Made by a program: the position numbers and the translations under genes. Below, piece after piece: positions 13,901-25,685 of a DNA stretch of 64,000 nt. The stretch's first letter is position 1. The number at the start of each line of letters is the position of its first letter. The notes under the pieces were generated by a model. That model was not told the DNA's origin and ran no database searches. It saw nothing but the letters and a program-made list of their open reading frames with translations. Source of the DNA: Circinella umbellata (taxonomy: Eukaryota; Mucoromycota; Mucoromycetes; Mucorales; Lichtheimiaceae); NCBI GenBank assembly GCA_025093555.1, contig JAIWNF010000016.1, positions 558,001-622,000 on the forward strand, given 5' to 3'.

Positions 13901-16261
13901 ATTTTTATATTTAGTTCAAACAAATGGCATTTCGTGAAAAGAAAATAAAAAAGAAAATGGAGGAAATGTGCGTGGTCAAAATAAAAAAAAATTCAAACGC
14001 GTGTTTTTATAATGTCACGCGCATTATTATACCAGCAAAAAATTAAAATAAAAAAGAATTCAACGCAAAAAAAAATTATATTCATTTATTTATTATATTG
14101 TGTTTAACTAAGTAACTAGCTGATACTCCGATCATCCTAACGCACTTCATGCCCAGGCAACTAGTGTAAACAGCATTTTACTTTAAAATGTCCATAGGAT
14201 CGTACACTCAACATACTTTCCAAATTAAGGAAGTGACCAAATCAAATAAAATAACCGAAGCTATTTTACTCAAAATGGCCCATTCCTTAACCAGAGAGCA
14301 CTTCATGAGTGTAGTTCACCTTGAACTTTTAAAGGTAAAAAGCTGATTGCAACTAATTGCCTGGGCCGAAGCCGGGCCGAAGCCTATTTCAGGAAAAAAA
14401 AAAAAAAAAAAAGAGGGAAAAAAAGGGAAAAAATGAACGTCTTTTATAACTTTTTTTTGGGTGCCATAATTTTTGGGTACTTCTCCATTTTTAGTAATAG
14501 AAGTAACCCAAGATTTTAGTGCACCCCTTTTTTTTACGTGACCGCTTTAAATTTTTTTATTTTTCAAGCTTTTCATTGGCTCAGTTAATTTCAAGTACAG
14601 TGCAGGGCGATAGGATTACTAAGTATAGTATAAGCTTGTGTGAATAAAAATGGAAGGGAGTGATGATTTAAAAGTAAAGGAGCATGGTTGCCATGGTAAT
14701 GAAGAAAGTAACAAGCTGTTTTTTTGCATGAGCACACACTGTTTCACAGCCAACTCCGAAAAAAGCACAGACCCCCTTCATCCTATTGTTCTTTTTTTTT
14801 TTTTTTTTACTTTGGCAAGGGCACAGAAAAAACAAAGTTTTTAATTATTATAAGTTTATATAGTTTAATTAAAAATATTTGTGACCTGTTTCATAATTCG
14901 TTCAAGATCGCTCAACTCATTATTGTCTTGTTGGACATTCGTAATGGTGCGATCAAGGAAAGAAAGCAATTGTCGGATCGCACACAAGTTTTTTTTTTTG
15001 TGCCACTCAGAATGTAACCCTAATTTTTAACTGAGGCTGGATATGACATATAAAACATCCATCCGCGTAAAAAAAATACATGCATATTGAAAGCTAAAAT
15101 AAAAATTCTTTTATGATGTATAGAATCACTCTGATGAGAAATAATTAATTGTTACAGACTCTTATTTTGTGCAGTTGGACGGATATGTACAAATTAGAAT
15201 GGTATACGTAATGATATAGTAGCATGATTAAATTTATACACATGAGAGTACGTAACAGTCTATATTTATGCAGTTTATTATGAGAGAAATACATTGCTAT
15301 ATATAATATTATGATGGTGCTACGTAAGATATAAAGTAGTTCTTTCTTTTGGATACGTAATAGTTTTTATGTGGAATGGGTTCAATTTATAGAACAGAGT
15401 AGCATTATAACATTATAAAAAACATACTGATGCTTAAATGAATTTATTTGAATGAATAGATTGTTGTTATGATAAAGCGAGGGTATAGAAATTAAGAATG
15501 TTTTTGTTCATATGAATTTATATACGTAGTACAGGTTTATAAAAAATGAATATAATAACATAGTTATTAATGGTGCCAACATGTTGTGATGATGTGTGGT
15601 AAAAACAAAATGGGGAGAGGTTGGTATAAGATCGTTACAGTTATTGGACTTTAGCTTTTTGAATTGCATACATCTCTAGATTTCTCAATCGTACCTTTTT
15701 ATTTGATGATGTGAATAGTGTTTATCTGGATTTATCATTGGATTATATGGGGTCGACAATGTGGCACGGGAAGCAACTACTTACCAATTCAGCACATGAT
15801 AAATTCTCTTGTTGTATAATTAGAAAAAAACAAAAGTTATCATTTACAAAGTTTACAAACTTTGTGTATATGTGTTCTCAGATATATTTATATACATCAA
15901 TTTTAGCACCAAATTTTATTCTCCAAAATTATTGTTTCATCACATACATATAAAATGAAATTTAGCAAGTTTTGAATAGGTTAAAATTTATTATTTTATT
16001 TAATGGACGACTTATTTGACCTGCGCCTATAAGCATATGGTCGCTTTCTTGCGGTACATTAGGGGATAGAAAAAAGTATATACGTATACAAAGAGAAAGA
16101 ATGGATGTATTAACTGAAAAAACCCTCAAAAGGGAAAAAGTGAAATTAGTGAAGGAACAAGAGGAGAAAATATAAGAGGTAGAGAGAATATAGTAAAGGT
16201 ATAAGCTATTAAACTAAGATCCAGGGATAGTAAATACTAATCGATAATAAACTTGGTAGCT
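10982..16261. other. Long gene-poor stretch with poly-A/T runs
   Basis: More than 5 kb without a supported gene. 10982-11100, just upstream of the Argonaute start, is purine-rich and probably promoter/5' UTR. Short open frames near 12028, 14650 and 15711 encode low-complexity or random-looking peptides. The one structured item is the fold-back at 14151-14366. A small direct duplication (GGGCCGAAGCC twice) lies beside it at about 14363-14384. Confidence 0.5.
14151..14366. mobile_element. Fold-back (hairpin) MITE-like element
   Basis: The sequence starts GCCCAGGCAA and ends TTGCCTGGGC. The match continues inward as an imperfect inverted repeat almost to the centre, near 14259. Paired blocks include TTTAAAA, TACACTCA, TTAAGGAA and TAAAATA, with mismatches and small gaps between them. 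The whole ~216 bp would fold into one long hairpin with nearly no loop. No coding frame is present. This is typical of fold-back MITEs, and transcripts of such elements are natural Dicer substrates. I have seen only one copy, so its repeat nature is inferred. Confidence 0.6.
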
Positions 16262-16870
16262 TATTGAGTATGAGGGGGTGAGAGAGGGGAAGAAACGATA
16301 TTGTCTTCGGGGTTTGGTTCATCTTCATTAAAGTCATCGTCAAAATGACTTAAACGATTAATTTCGCGAAGAACATTAACGAGAGCGGGCCATGCTTTTT
16401 TCCAACCGTCCGAGTGATGAGCTAATTTCAAAACGTGGAAGCCAGTTATTGATGAAATCTAGAGGCTGGAGTTTAGTAGACAAAGTTGGAAGGCTACCAA
16501 ATACACGGTTGAGATTTTCCAGTACGTAGTGGTTGTATGGAGCAATGGACAGTTTTCGTAGTGCTCTCTGTTGGCTGCTATAGTACCACAGCGGCGTTTT
16601 TAAGTGGATAAGATAGTAGCCAATGCATATGCCATTTTACTAGTCTATGTCGGTCACGCGAGAAAGCTGGTAAATGAAGTATCGGATCTATTATACGGTT
16701 ATATCAAAGATAGCGTATTGTTTTACGTTTGGTACTGATAGTATGGTATTCTCCATCTCGTTTTAGTTCAATTACTTTATGGACTGGATCTTTTGGTGGG
16801 CTGGTGCTGTTTTTTAATCTGTTACAGAGCTGATAAAATGGGTTATGTGAGGTGAGATGTTTCTATTGTT
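16262..16870 (-). pseudogene. 5'-truncated LINE (non-LTR retrotransposon) 3' end, frameshifted
   Basis: Reading the minus strand gives the C-terminal end of a reverse-transcriptase-type ORF in three frames. It starts with DPVHKVIELKRDGEYHTIST and continues with DPILHLPAFSRDRHRLVKWH. A Cys/His knuckle-like piece (RRCGTIAANREHYENCPLL) follows, then VFGSLPTLSTKLQPLDFINN, and finally WKKAWPALVNVLREINRL before an acidic tail and a stop at about 16262. At least two frameshifts and an in-frame stop separate these pieces. Recognition rests on my memory of the C-termini of Mucoralean LINE ORF2 proteins, so the family call is an inference. The coding decay is directly visible. Loss of all sequence upstream fits 5' truncation. 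Confidence 0.6.
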
Positions 16871-18342
16871 TGACACAGTTTTTATCCCAAAGAAAAGATA
16901 AATCAATCGACCTGGCTAAAGTAGTTACTGAAAGCTCTTTAAATCGAGCTACGAATATTAGTTGCAAGGTACGGGTTCTGTGCTGTATCATAGTTAAATG
17001 ACCATTATCTTCGATTCCTTCTTATAATGCATTTTTTGTTCTCTGAAACCATGCTTAGAACCTAGGGGATGATGTTACACAATGAAGATAATCATTAGTT
17101 GGATCCATGTTACAATTTGCTATCCATTTTTTTCTTACATTATATGGTGCATGTTTGAACTATAAGTTATGCTCTTTTAAAATATTTTTGATACCTTTAA
17201 CCGATTTCATCTTTGAGTTTTTCAAAGTAACACACATCTTCTGCACCCATGCTTTATTATTATTATTCTGATAAACTCGTTTGTATCATACACTATTTCA
17301 ATAACTCTGTTAGACTTCCGCCATAGTGGAATGTTTTAAAATCTTCTCTTCTCTGTTTAAGTTCACCAAAAGCTACAACTTTGAAAGCCTAAAGAATTTT
17401 CTTTTATAACGAAATTGAAAAAGTAAACCCATTTTTTAATTCTTTCGATGTCAAAGTGCACGATTTTTGAACTATTTGGTTCAAATACAAGTGCATAAAA
17501 AATCAATTTTTTTGGGCTATTTAAGATGGAATGTATCATAAAAAAAAGAGTGTATAGACGCTACGTACCAAATATTTGACTGTCATGTTACGTATTGAAA
17601 ATTCTTACTGTAATTATTATCTCAAAGGTATAACCTAGATACATTATTGTCATGTCATCAACTACTATTATTTTAGCCGTAATGATTATATATGTAACAA
17701 TAATGTATTATATCTATCTAATATTCTTGTAGATAAAATATTGCTCGATACGTATCATAAATAGTTCTATTTATATGTATATATTTGCTTCTAGTAGTTA
17801 TGTATCTAGAAGAACTATTTCTGTCTCTATATTAATTCAAATTCTAAATATGTGTATTATGTCACTTGTTATTTAAACGAACGCGAAAGTTTCCATTAAC
17901 ATAACTTTCTCTCCTTAAACTATAAAAGTAACTAAAACTGTTTAGTATAGAACAATTATTTGTCAAGAAAAGAGATATTGTAAATTTATCTCTACTCTAT
18001 ATAATCATTTAAATTCGTTATTAATGAGTAGTGTTGTTCTATTCACTTCAAAAAATGGATATATATAAGCTTTTAGAGCGTACGTATAAAAAGCTACTAG
18101 ATCCAGTCTTTTGAAAATACATACAAAATTAAACAAATATAATATGATCTATAACTTTACAAAAAAAAAAAAAACTTTTTATATTTATATCTATTATTTT
18201 TTACTTGAGTCTAATTTTTACATAAGCTAAAAAGGCTGGCTTTGCTTTAAAACTTTTTTTATTCCGCTCAAAAAAGAAAAAAAGCTTTCTTTTTGATTCC
18301 ATACCATTTTTTTTTTTTATCCAACTAACATATTAGCCCAAC
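16871..18342. other. Intergenic, upstream of DRG1
   Basis: AT-rich spacer. The part adjoining the LINE remnant (to about 17150) may be more of the same decayed element, but I could not read protein fragments there. The last 100 bases before the GTPase start are T-rich, as before many genes here. Confidence 0.45.
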
Positions 18343-20255
18343 ATGAGTGTCGTCGAAAAGATTAAAGTAAATTATTTCATATCTAATCAATAATATTTTT
18401 TTCTTATTCTAGTAAAAAATAAACGAGAACCAAAGTAATTAATCTGTTTATTTTTTCTTTTATTAAAATATAGGAAATCGAAGTAAGCAAAAAAAAAAAA
18501 AATATATTATTATTTGATCATTATTTTTTGTTTTTGTTTTTTTTTTCTGTGTGAAAAAAAAAGAGTATTCCAGTAATAAATATATGCTCGTTTGTTTTCT
18601 TTAGAATGAAATGGCCAAGACCCAAAAAAACAAGGCCACTTCATACCATGTGGGTCAATTAAAAGCTAAATTAGCTAAATTGAAACGTGAATTACTTATT
18701 CCAACCAGTGGTGGAGGTGGTGGTGGAGGCGGTAAGTTTTTCTAAAATTTATTTATTTATTTTATTTAATTTTCTCCAAGATAATAAATTATTAAGAAAT
18801 ATAATATAAAATAGTTGGTTTCGATGTTGCTAAAACTGGTGTTGCTCGTGTTGGTTTTGTTGGTAAAGTTATTTCCATGGATTAAATAATAATAATGATA
18901 ATAAAAAGAAATTGAATATGTATTAAAAACATATATGTGTAAATAGGTTTTCCTTCTGTTGGTAAATCAACATTAATGTCAAAGCTTACTGGAACTCATT
19001 CTGAAGTGGGTGCATATGAATTCACAACCCTTACGACTGTTCCTGGTGTTATTCAATATAAGGGTGCAAAGATTCAGGTATTTATATATATAAAGTGGAG
19101 GGGGGGGGATGAAAAGAATTATCAATAGTATTCTTTTTTACTTAATCTAATAAAAAACTATAGATTCTTGATCTTCCTGGTATTATTGAAGGTGCCAAGG
19201 ATGGTAAAGGTCGTGGTAGACAAGTTATTGCTGGTATGTTTATTAGTAGTATAATTATTATAAAATAATTAAAAAAAAAGGGATGAAAACTAATTTATTA
19301 ATTTCATAGTTGCTCGTACTTGTTCACTTATTTTTATTGTCTTGGATGTAATGAAACCAATGAGTCATAAAAAAATCATTGAAAGAGAATTAGAAGGTTT
19401 TGGTATTCGATTGAATAAGAAACCTCCAGCTATTATTTTCAAAAAGAAAGAAAAAGGTGGTATCAATATCACCAATACTGTACCATTGAATCATATTACT
19501 CCAGATGAAGTAAAAGCTGTTTTAAGTGAATATCGTATTCATAATGCTGATCTTACTTTCAAAGAAGACTCTACTTTGGATGATCTTATTGATGTCGTTG
19601 AAGGCAACCGGTAAAGTTGGATTATTTTGAATAAGATTCCCTTATCTTGAATGAATACGTAAGAAACTTATATTTGTTTTTTTTTTCTTTAGTATCTATA
19701 TTCCATGTATTTATGTACTTAACAAGATTGATCAGATCTCTATTGAAGAACTTGATCTTATTTATAAAATTCCAAATGCTGTTCCTATCTGTGCTCATCA
19801 TGAATGGAATTTTGATGAATTATTAGCTACTATGTGGGAGGTAAGAAATTGAAATTAGTGGGGGTGGTAAGAATGAGGTGACATAGTCACTATATATGTA
19901 TACTGACTTATGCCTTATATAGAAATTAGATCTGGTTCGTGTATACACCAAACCCAAAGGAAGAATTCCTGATTATGAAACTCCTGTTGTTTTAACCAAT
20001 GAAAAGAATTCAATTGAAGATTTCTGTAATCAAATTCACAAGGCTATTTTAGAACAATTTAAATGGTAAGATATAAATAGATATATTAAGGATTGAAAAA
20101 TGATGAGAGAGTATTCATATATGATATGATATTTTATTATATTTCTTTTTAGTGCTTATGTTTGGGGTACATCTGTCAAACACAATCCACAAAAAGTGGG
20201 TAAAGAACATATTCTCAAGGATGAAGATGTCGTACAAATTGTTAAGAAAATTTAA
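18343..20255 (+). CDS. RBG1: DRG1/Rbg1-type developmentally regulated GTPase
   Basis: Ribosome-associated GTPase of the Obg/DRG family. In other eukaryotes it acts with a DFRP/Tma46 partner in translation. Ten exons: 18343-18366, 18474-18482, 18605-18731, 18815-18862, 18947-19077, 19164-19233, 19310-19610, 19693-19840, 19923-20065 and 20153-20255. They join in frame to 367 residues, equal to human DRG1. Exon 2 is a 9-nt micro-exon (Glu-Ile-Glu) needed to restore the N-terminal helix [16 protein letters not shown] motifs are G1 GFPSVGKST, the Thr-rich G2 region ([10 protein letters not shown]), G3 [12 protein letters not shown], and G4 in VLNKID. The C-terminal TGS domain begins near [13 protein letters not shown] and ends VKKI. 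The Gly tract (GGGGGGG) before G1 is normal for DRG1. Confidence 0.96.
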
Positions 20256-21161
20256 AAAAAGTACTCTCTTTTCTAATTTCTTAAAAACAAAAACAACTTT
20301 ATCGTTTTTGTTACTTAATATAAATAAAACCTTGGGGCCAGTGCGTGCTTTGATTTTTGTACATTTCAAAAAAAAAAAAAGAATTGTATATATAAGAAGT
20401 AATCCATAGAGTAGTGGAAGACAATGGAAGGATATCATAAACAAAATAGTAGAAACCAGTGGGGTTGGGGGGGTGGATGATTCGTTTTTGAATGATATGC
20501 ATAGAAACATTTTTTCGGCTTTTTATTCTACTTCCCATGTTGTGTCCCAGGAATCTGGGTTGAGTATCTTTATTTCAGAGAGACTTTTGTTTCTATTGAC
20601 TCTTGACAGTTTTAATTTTTCAATGAGTCATTACTATGGTTTCATACCAGCTTGTAAAAAGATCAAGTACCTAGTTGTGGTAACGGGGATTTTTATTTAG
20701 TAAATTTATGCGGGGGAGGAAATGAGATACTCAACGTCGTCATGGGAAACAATCTTTCTGATTTTTCTCTGCCATGTAGTAGAATCTCAAACGAGATATT
20801 TTTTTATATATCTCAATTACGATAGAACAATAGAGAAAAAGAATTTTGTTATATTTTACTTATTTCATTTTTTTTTACTTTGGAATAAGCCTTTATATAG
20901 TCTATAGTAATAATAAAATCATTCATTTGCCAAAAGTATCTGTATAATTTTTGTAAAAGGAGAAACTAGTTCCGTGTAAATACTATTTACCGATCCCAAC
21001 TAACAGAAAATCCCGGACTCAAATCCGTGGAATGGTCTTTACCCGCTGTGATTTTAACAGGAATTGATTTAAAAAAAAGGGTCCCCCTTTTCTTTTTCCC
21101 CCACCTTTTTTCCCCCACCTATTTTACATTTTTAACTTTTTATTTTCAAACAAACAAACAA
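20256..21161. other. Intergenic between two same-strand genes
   Basis: 3' flank of the DRG1 gene and 5' flank of the oxygenase gene. Short frames here are AT-rich and show no family features. C-rich blocks at 21080-21120 lie just before the next start codon and are probably 5' UTR/promoter. Confidence 0.5.
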
Positions 21162-22816
21162 ATGATTCGATCAGCAAACAAAGCAAAAGGAAACATTTCA
21201 TCTGTTTTTGCACACTTGGGTGCTTCTAAACCTGAAATAGATCCTCGATTCTTTGAATTAAAAAAACAAATTGCACCTAAAAACCCCGATATTCTTCGTA
21301 AAGCGTTTGATCGATTATTAAATACAATGGAAAAAGAAACATTAGAAATTCGTCAACGTGGATCGGCTGTTATTCCAGAAGTGACTATGGAAGAAATTCA
21401 ATCGAATGGAGGTCGTTTACCTGATAAAATTATTTCTGAAGTTAAAAAAAGGGGTACTGTTGTGATTCGTAATATTGTGGATCGTACTTTGGCTGCTGAA
21501 TATAAATCTTCTATTCAAGACTATATTCATCGACATCCTGGTATTGCTGGATTTCCTGAAGATAATCCCCAGGTAAATTTGTGGGTGTGGGTGTGGGAGG
21601 GGATACAGTTATTTTTTTTTTCTCACACACTTGTTCTTTTTAAATTATTAAAGGTATGGGAAGTATATTGGTCTCAAGCTCAAATTCAAGCTCGTAGTCA
21701 TCCAAATTTTACAGCAACGACACTTGCTTTGAATAATATTTGGCATGGTGATAGTAAGGCTCCTATTAATTTAAATAGTAATTTGGTTTATTGTGATCGA
21801 TTACGTATTCGTCAACCCGGTGATGGAAAATTCAATCTTGCTGGTCATATTGATGGTGGTTCTTTAGAGCGTAAGTTTATAAATTCATATTTGTAAAATA
21901 TTGCATATTTGTGTCATACTTAACACTATATATATATACATATAAATAATAGGTTGGGAAGATCCAGAATATCGTCGTTGTTATACAAAAATTCTTCAAG
22001 GGAAATGGGAAGAATATGATCCATTTGATGTGACACATCGTATTGAAGCTAATATGGATTTATATGATGCACCTGGAGGTTGTTCTATGTTTCGTATTTT
22101 TCAAGGATGGTTAGCCATTTCTAAAATTCAAACAGGTGGAGGAACACTTCGTGTTTGTCCATTAGTCAAAGAACCCACAGCTTATTTTATGATGAAACCT
22201 TTACTTGAAGAAAATATGAGTACTAGGTAATGTAAACAATAAAAAAAGAATTCAAAAGTAGAGAATTATATTAATATATATTTTTATATATAGTGAGTTT
22301 ATGGGAGCTTGGCCAGGTCGTTGTCAAGATATTACTACGGAAGACCATCCACATATTGTAGATAGTATGGTTTCTGTACCTGATGTCGATTGTGGTGATG
22401 GTGTATTTTGGTATGTACATCTAAATAAACAAAAAAAAAAGGATTGATCAACTTTAATTAAAGTCTTGCTTGTGGTTCTATACAATTTATTTAGGCATTG
22501 TGATACAGTTCATGCTGTTGAACCTTATCAAAATATGACTACAGATTCATCGGTTTTATATATCCCATCTACTCCTATGTGTCCTCGAAGTTCTGAATAC
22601 TTAAAACGTCAACGTATTACGTTTGAACGTGGTATGACTCCTCCTGATTTCCCAGCGAATGATTGTGAGAAACATTTCAATGATAGAGCTACACCTTCAG
22701 ATTTAACAAAAGAACAAAAATTGGGTATGGGCTTTACACCTTTTCCAGAAACAAAAGGAATGACAGAAGGTCAACTTGAAGCTATTCGTGAACATAATCG
22801 TATTATTTCTGAATAA
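21162..22816 (+). CDS. DUF1479 (YbiU-like) Fe(II)/2-oxoglutarate oxygenase
   Basis: Five exons (21162-21572, 21654-21870, 21953-22226, 22294-22410, 22495-22816) join in frame to 446 residues. The protein matches the DUF1479/YbiU family of cupin-fold dioxygenase-like proteins found in bacteria and fungi. Candidate iron ligands are H202 and D204 in AGHIDGGSLERW and H346 in WHCDTVHAVE. A further conserved block is APGGCSMFRIFQGWLAISKI. I chose the Met at 21162 (MIRSANKAKGN) because upstream in-frame sequence is low-complexity, poly-Phe/Pro-like, and sits in the C/T-rich leader. No targeting signal is evident. The substrate is not known for the fungal family; an oxidative role on a small molecule is inference. 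Confidence 0.88.
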
Positions 22817-24263
22817 AATATAAAACAAAATTTGTTATATGTAATTATTATGAAAAAAAAAAGGGTTGTTTATTAATTTAACAGTTTTATTTTGATTGAC
22901 CTTAAAAAACACTAAAGATAGTAATGATACCTACGTAATAATCAATTTAACACTTATTGTGCTGCTATTATTTATTCTTATTTTTTACGTATATACGTAC
23001 ATGTTTTATATGTGTGTTTGTATATCCTAAATACTTCAACATTATTATAAACTTTATATATTGATAATAGTAAATGTGTTAAAGTTTTTTTTTTACCAAT
23101 ATTCAAAGTTATGATTATGCGTCGGATCATTCAACTTTTTCTCTCACAGACATTCGTTACTATATTTATAAAGGAGAGAAGGAGGAGGGGGGGGTAATGA
23201 TTATAGTTTAAAATTATCGATTATAAAATAAAGAAGGGAGGATGTTATCTTATTTTAAAAAAGTGTATAAAATATAACAATCCTATTTTATATATAAATC
23301 TTTTTACATCCTCTCCTCCCTCATTCTCCTCCATCTTCTCTAATGCTACGTACGTACCTACATATTTTTCTTTTCATCTTTGTTTAAAGAGAGAAAGAGA
23401 AAGAGATGATTTGTTATTCAATTGATTTGAGATAAAACAGTTCATGTTTCTGTTAGTACTTCTCCCTCACTCTCTCTCTCTTGTTCTGCCCTAAAAACAT
23501 GTATACAGCACTGAGTAAATGTAATAATGTTATGTAATACGTAATATAAAAAATACAATGAGTTATTTAATTTTTTATATAATAACAATTTCCTAGGTAT
23601 CTGTATTACATTAAGGGTTAAAAAACAAAAGAAAAGGGACTATTACAAAATGTGTATATGTATAGATGTAAGGAAAATATGGGGAAGGGAAAGGGAAAGT
23701 TGTATGACAACGTGTCCATCTTTCATACTAAATAATAATTAAAGTAAATCGGATCAGAAAATAAATAAATAAAAGAAGATGGTCATCCCCCTCTCAAATT
23801 TCAGATAGGAAAAAAAAAACAGATTCTCACCTCCCCTTACTTATTTCCAGGAAACTATACCTTTATCTTATTACAACCCGTGCTTAAAGACAATGGAACA
23901 CGGACAAAGTATATCTTTACCCTACGTACGCTCATTTACTTTTTTGTATAGAGGCATTAATATATATATATATATATATATCCTAGTAAATCCTTCTATT
24001 CATTGTCTCCTATCAGTATTAGGATCATCTAAAAAATATCTGACTAAAAAAAAGATCCAAGCCCTCCTTGTTTTCTTTAACTACCCATCTTATCCATTTT
24101 GAATAAAATGAAACTACGTATACAAAAACGGCGCGAAAATTAAAATAAAATAAAATAAAGATAGAGATAGGACAACGTCTTTTTTCTTTATATTTTTATT
24201 TTTCTAATTCTTATTCTATTATATATATATATATATATTTATATATAAGCAAGCAAATAAAAC
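22817..24263. other. Intergenic, upstream of the Galpha gene
   Basis: Low-complexity DNA with CT-rich blocks (23310-23345, 23460-23485), AT dinucleotide runs (about 23960-23982 and 24222-24250) and purine-rich tracts. I see no gene. The AT run ending about 15 nt before the Galpha start may serve as the core promoter. Confidence 0.5.
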
Positions 24264-25483
24264 ATGGGTTGCTGTCAATCTTCTGAACGTTTTCAAGAAA
24301 ATAAACGAAATAATCAAATTGATACACAAATTAAACGAGATCGAGTTAATTTACGATCTGAAATTAAAATGTTATTATTAGGTACGTATATATTTATTTA
24401 TTTTAAATCTCTGCTACTAGGTACTCATATAATAACATCATTTACTTATTGATTTCTACGTAATGAACTAGGTGCCGGAGAATCTGGGAAATCGACTATT
24501 CTAAAACAAATTAAACTGATCCATGATGGAGGATATACAATAGAAGAACGTGAATCATTTAAAGAAGTCATTTATAGTAACACCCTTCAATCAATGCGAG
24601 TCACTTTGGAAGCCATGGAATTATTAAATATTCCATTTCAAAATAAACAAAATGAAAATTATCATCGACATTTAATTTTAGAAGCCCCACCTCAAATTGA
24701 AATGATGAATCAAGAATTAGTTCAAGCATTCATTTCTTTATGGGAAGATCAAGGTGTTCGTATATGTCTAGGTCGTAGTAATGAATATCAATTAAATGAT
24801 TCGGCTCTTTAGTAAGTTTTGTGTAACATTCGACTTCAATTTTGCATGAATAATTTAAATAAGGGCCCTTCTATAGTTATTTTAATTCTATGGGTCGTAT
24901 TGGTGATCCAAATTATATACCAAGTGATCAAGATGTACTTCGATCTCGCGTTAAAACGACGGGTATCACTGAAACAACATTTATGATTAATCAAATGACA
25001 TGTCGTATGTTTGATGTAGGAGGTCAACGTTCTGAACGTAAAAAATGGATCCATTGTTTTGAAAATGTCACAGCCATTGTTTTTTTAGTGGCTATATCAG
25101 AATATGACCAAGTTTTAATAGAAGATGGATCTGTGAATCGATTACATGAATCATTAACTTTATTTGATTCTATTTGTAATTCGAAATGGTTTATTAAAAC
25201 TTCTATCATTCTATTTTTAAACAAGATTGATTTATTTGCTGAAAAACTATCAAGAAATCCATTGGCGAATTATTTTAATGATTATATGGGTGGACAAAGA
25301 TATGAAGCTGCTTGTCAATATTTATTAAATCGATTTGTTTCATTACATACAACAGGTGACGAAACCAAACAGATTTATACTCATTTTACATGTGCTACAG
25401 ATACAAAACAAATTAAATTTGTTATGGGTGCAGTCAATGATATTTGTATTCATGATAGTTTAAGAAATGTAGGTCTTTTATAA
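24264..25483 (+). CDS. Heterotrimeric G-protein alpha subunit (Gi-like)
   Basis: GTP-binding switch that couples membrane receptors to effectors. Exons 24264-24381, 24472-24811 and 24877-25483 give 354 residues, the usual Galpha-i length. MGCCQSS at the N-terminus offers a Gly2 myristoylation site and Cys3/Cys4 palmitoylation sites, placing it on membranes. P-loop GAGESGKST starts at residue 40. Switch I is RSRVKTTGI with the catalytic Arg, switch II is [12 protein letters not shown] with the catalytic Gln, G4 is NKID and G5 is TCATDT. The C-terminus is NVGLL, so the pertussis-toxin-type Cys at position -4 is Val. Mucorales carry many Galpha paralogues, so I give no numbered symbol. Confidence 0.96.
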
Positions 25484-25685
25484 AAAAGATCTCTTCTCCC
25501 CTCCCCACATCCACCACTCTAACTTTTTTTTTTAACTCACTTACGTATCAAAAAATACATAATATTCATCCCATCTTTCTTAATGTATACCACCTTTCAC
25601 CCAATGGTATATACCTTTTGTAATTACCTTTCCTTTTTTTTTCATACGTTATTTTATTATTTAATTTGTACAAAGTAATTACAAT

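Noticed and set aside
14650..15017. Two overlapping plus-strand frames
   Set aside because: Both depend on a long T-run that codes for poly-Phe; no domain and no splice partners seen.
20115..20538. Minus-strand frames downstream of DRG1
   Set aside because: They overlap the last DRG1 exon in antisense and are AT-rich with Phe/Lys runs; no homology features.
23893..24102. Plus-strand frame upstream of the Galpha gene
   Set aside because: It crosses an AT dinucleotide repeat coding for Ile-Tyr alternation and looks like promoter sequence.
24836..25224. Minus-strand frames inside the Galpha gene
   Set aside because: Antisense shadows of a conserved coding exon.
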